Of a stretch of DNA of 6,867 nt, positions 5,946 through 6,867 are shown in pieces. A program made the position numbers and the translations under genes. The notes beneath the pieces were generated by a model. The model searched no databases and was not told the origin of the DNA. It worked only from the letters and a program-made list of their open reading frames with translations. Positions within the stretch are counted from its first letter, which is position 1; each line of letters starts with the position of its first letter. Location: NCBI GenBank assembly GCA_046304755.1, contig JBKCDO010000104.1:1-6867 (forward strand). Direction: 5' to 3'. The stretch comes from JAIBBG01 sp046304755 (lineage in GTDB: Bacteria; Bacteroidota; Bacteroidia; Flavobacteriales_D; Sanyastnellaceae).

Positions 5946-6614
5946 GTGAAACTCTATGTGGTGCCAACGCCGATTGGCAATTTGGAGGATATTACGCTGC
6001 GTGCATTGCGCATTCTCAAAGAGTGTGATTTCATTTTAGCCGAAGACACACGTGAATCGAGAAAGCTACTAGCCCATTTCAGTATTGACAAGCCGGTTTA
6101 TTCTTATCATCAAAACAACGAGCACGCTATTGTCAAAGGGCTCGTCGAAAAAATTCGCACGCAGCAGAGTGTCGCGCTCGTTACCGATGCCGGTACTCCC
6201 GCCATTAGTGACCCCGGTTATTTACTGGTAAGAGAGTGTATACGGGAGAATATTTCAGTAGAATGTTTGCCCGGCGCAACAGCCTTTGTGCCGGCTCTTG
6301 TTGTGAGTGGCTTGCCCTGTGAGCAATTCGAATACATCGGTTTTCTGCCGCATAAAAAGGGCAGAGAGACGCGTTTCAAGGCGATTGCCGCAAGCGAGAT
6401 CACCACAGTGATGTATGAAAGTCCGCATCGTCTGCTCAAGACCTTAGAGCAATTGCAACAATTCTGTGGACCGCAGCGCGCCATCTCGGTAAGTCGCGAA
6501 ATCAGCAAGAAGTTTGAGGAAACCGTGCGCGGTACAACCGCGGAAGTGCTGCAGCATTTTCAAGAGAATGAACCGCGCGGCGAATTTGTGATTGTGGTTT
6601 CGGGGGCGGAGTAA
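5946..6614 (+). CDS. rsmI: 16S rRNA (cytidine(1402)-2'-O)-methyltransferase RsmI
   Basis: A 222-residue SAM-dependent methyltransferase of the tetrapyrrole-methylase fold. It modifies the ribose 2'-OH of C1402 in the ribosomal P site, usually alongside RsmH acting on the base. Motifs in order: P7-T-P-I-G-N-L-E-D15, A32-E-D-T-R36, D81-A-G-T-P-A-I-S-D-P-G91, P109-G-A-T, Y157-E-S-P-H-R162 and R184-E-I-S-K-K-F-E191. The start is GTG at 5946: the family's N-terminus (K-L-Y-V-V-P-T-P-I-G) begins right there and no in-frame ATG fits. It is shorter than the ~286-residue E. coli enzyme, lacking the C-terminal extension; I recall short forms of this size as common in Bacteroidota. It follows the 5207 gene by 7 nt and converges on radA with no gap. 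Confidence 0.96.
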   Translation: MKLYVVPTPIGNLEDITLRALRILKECDFILAEDTRESRKLLAHFSIDKPVYSYHQNNEHAIVKGLVEKIRTQQSVALVTDAGTPAISDPGYLLVRECIRENISVECLPGATAFVPALVVSGLPCEQFEYIGFLPHKKGRETRFKAIAASEITTVMYESPHRLLKTLEQLQQFCGPQRAISVSREISKKFEETVRGTTAEVLQHFQENEPRGEFVIVVSGAE

Positions 6615-6867
6615 TCACCCAAAAATCCGGCTGAACAAATCGCCCACTTTGGCCACGGGAATCACCTTGATTTTCTTGGAGAACCCTTCCAGTCCTTTGT
6701 TGTATTTCGACACGTAGATTTCTTCGAAACCAAGTTTGGTCGCTTCCTGAATGCGCGAATCGATGCGGGTTACAGGACGTATTTCACCACTCAACCCCAC
6801 CTCACCGGCAAAACAGGTGAGTTTGGGAATAGCGATTTCTGCATTGCTGGAAAGGATGGCTGTAATC
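6615..6867 (-). CDS. radA: DNA repair protein RadA (Sms), C-terminal part, cut by the window edge
   Basis: Only the last 83 residues are in the window; the frame stays open to position 6866 and the gene continues beyond the right edge. The visible part belongs to the Lon-protease-like C-terminal domain: S6-S-N-A, then P14-K-L-T-C-F-A-G21, then E22-V-G-L-S-G-E-I-R-P31, then R39-I-Q-E-A-T-K-L-G-F, then Y51-V-S-K-Y-N56. RadA is a RecA-like ATPase/helicase that helps branch migration and processing of recombination intermediates; its zinc finger, Walker motifs and KNRFG motif would lie upstream and are not seen. The valine encoded at 6798-6800 could be read as a GTG start, but the conserved sequence runs through it, so it is internal. 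The TGA stop (6617-6615) directly abuts the rsmI TAA stop. Confidence 0.93.
   Translation of the reverse strand, partial: ITAILSSNAEIAIPKLTCFAGEVGLSGEIRPVTRIDSRIQEATKLGFEEIYVSKYNKGLEGFSKKIKVIPVAKVGDLFSRIFG

Noticed and set aside
6588..6618. GTGATT/AATCAC inverted repeat at the rsmI-radA junction as a bidirectional terminator
   Set aside because: The stem is short and AT-rich, with a 19-nt loop and no T-tract on either side; likely chance.
6798..6800. GTG start giving a 61-residue minus-strand protein
   Set aside because: Conserved RadA sequence (GEVGLSGEIRP) runs across this codon and the frame remains open to the window edge.

Overview
The window looks like an ordinary chromosomal segment of a member of the phylum Bacteroidota. 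The grounds are a type IX secretion (T9SS) type B sorting domain next to a PorP/SprF-family protein, a compact Bacteroidota-style biotin carrier protein, a short RsmI, start sites without clear Shine-Dalgarno sequences, and one good match to the Bacteroidota -7 promoter element. The genus cannot be told from this sequence. No tRNA, rRNA, insertion sequence, integrase or CRISPR array was found.

Layout. Positions 1-305 hold a tandem array of a 125-bp non-coding repeat: two copies differing at one base and a third, truncated copy; the array is cut by the window's left edge. It lies just 3' of a minus-strand pair: hemW (radical SAM heme chaperone) and, overlapping it by 4 bp (ATGA), a cyclase/kynurenine-formamidase-family metal-dependent hydrolase. 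A 38-bp spacer containing a 6+6 bp dyad separates hemW from a divergent gene for a biotinyl carrier protein with an EAMKMEN biotinylation motif. A terminator-like hairpin with a T-tract follows that gene.

Positions 2876-5151 form a tightly packed plus-strand trio with 1-nt gaps: a small secreted protein with a T9SS type B C-terminal domain, a PorP/SprF-family outer-membrane protein, and an MmcQ/YjbR-family protein. The first two make sense as a T9SS cargo and its dedicated partner at the outer membrane; the third has no obvious link. A probable promoter then leads into an unrecognised 243-residue cytoplasmic protein and rsmI (GTG start), which methylates C1402 of 16S rRNA. rsmI runs head-on, with no gap, into the 3' end of radA (recombination/repair ATPase), which is cut by the right edge.

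Most genes are housekeeping. The parts most worth a second look are the near-identical tandem repeats, the small T9SS cargo/PorP pair, the uncharacterised protein upstream of rsmI, and the altered metal-site motif of the cyclase-family enzyme. No clearly new multi-gene system is visible.
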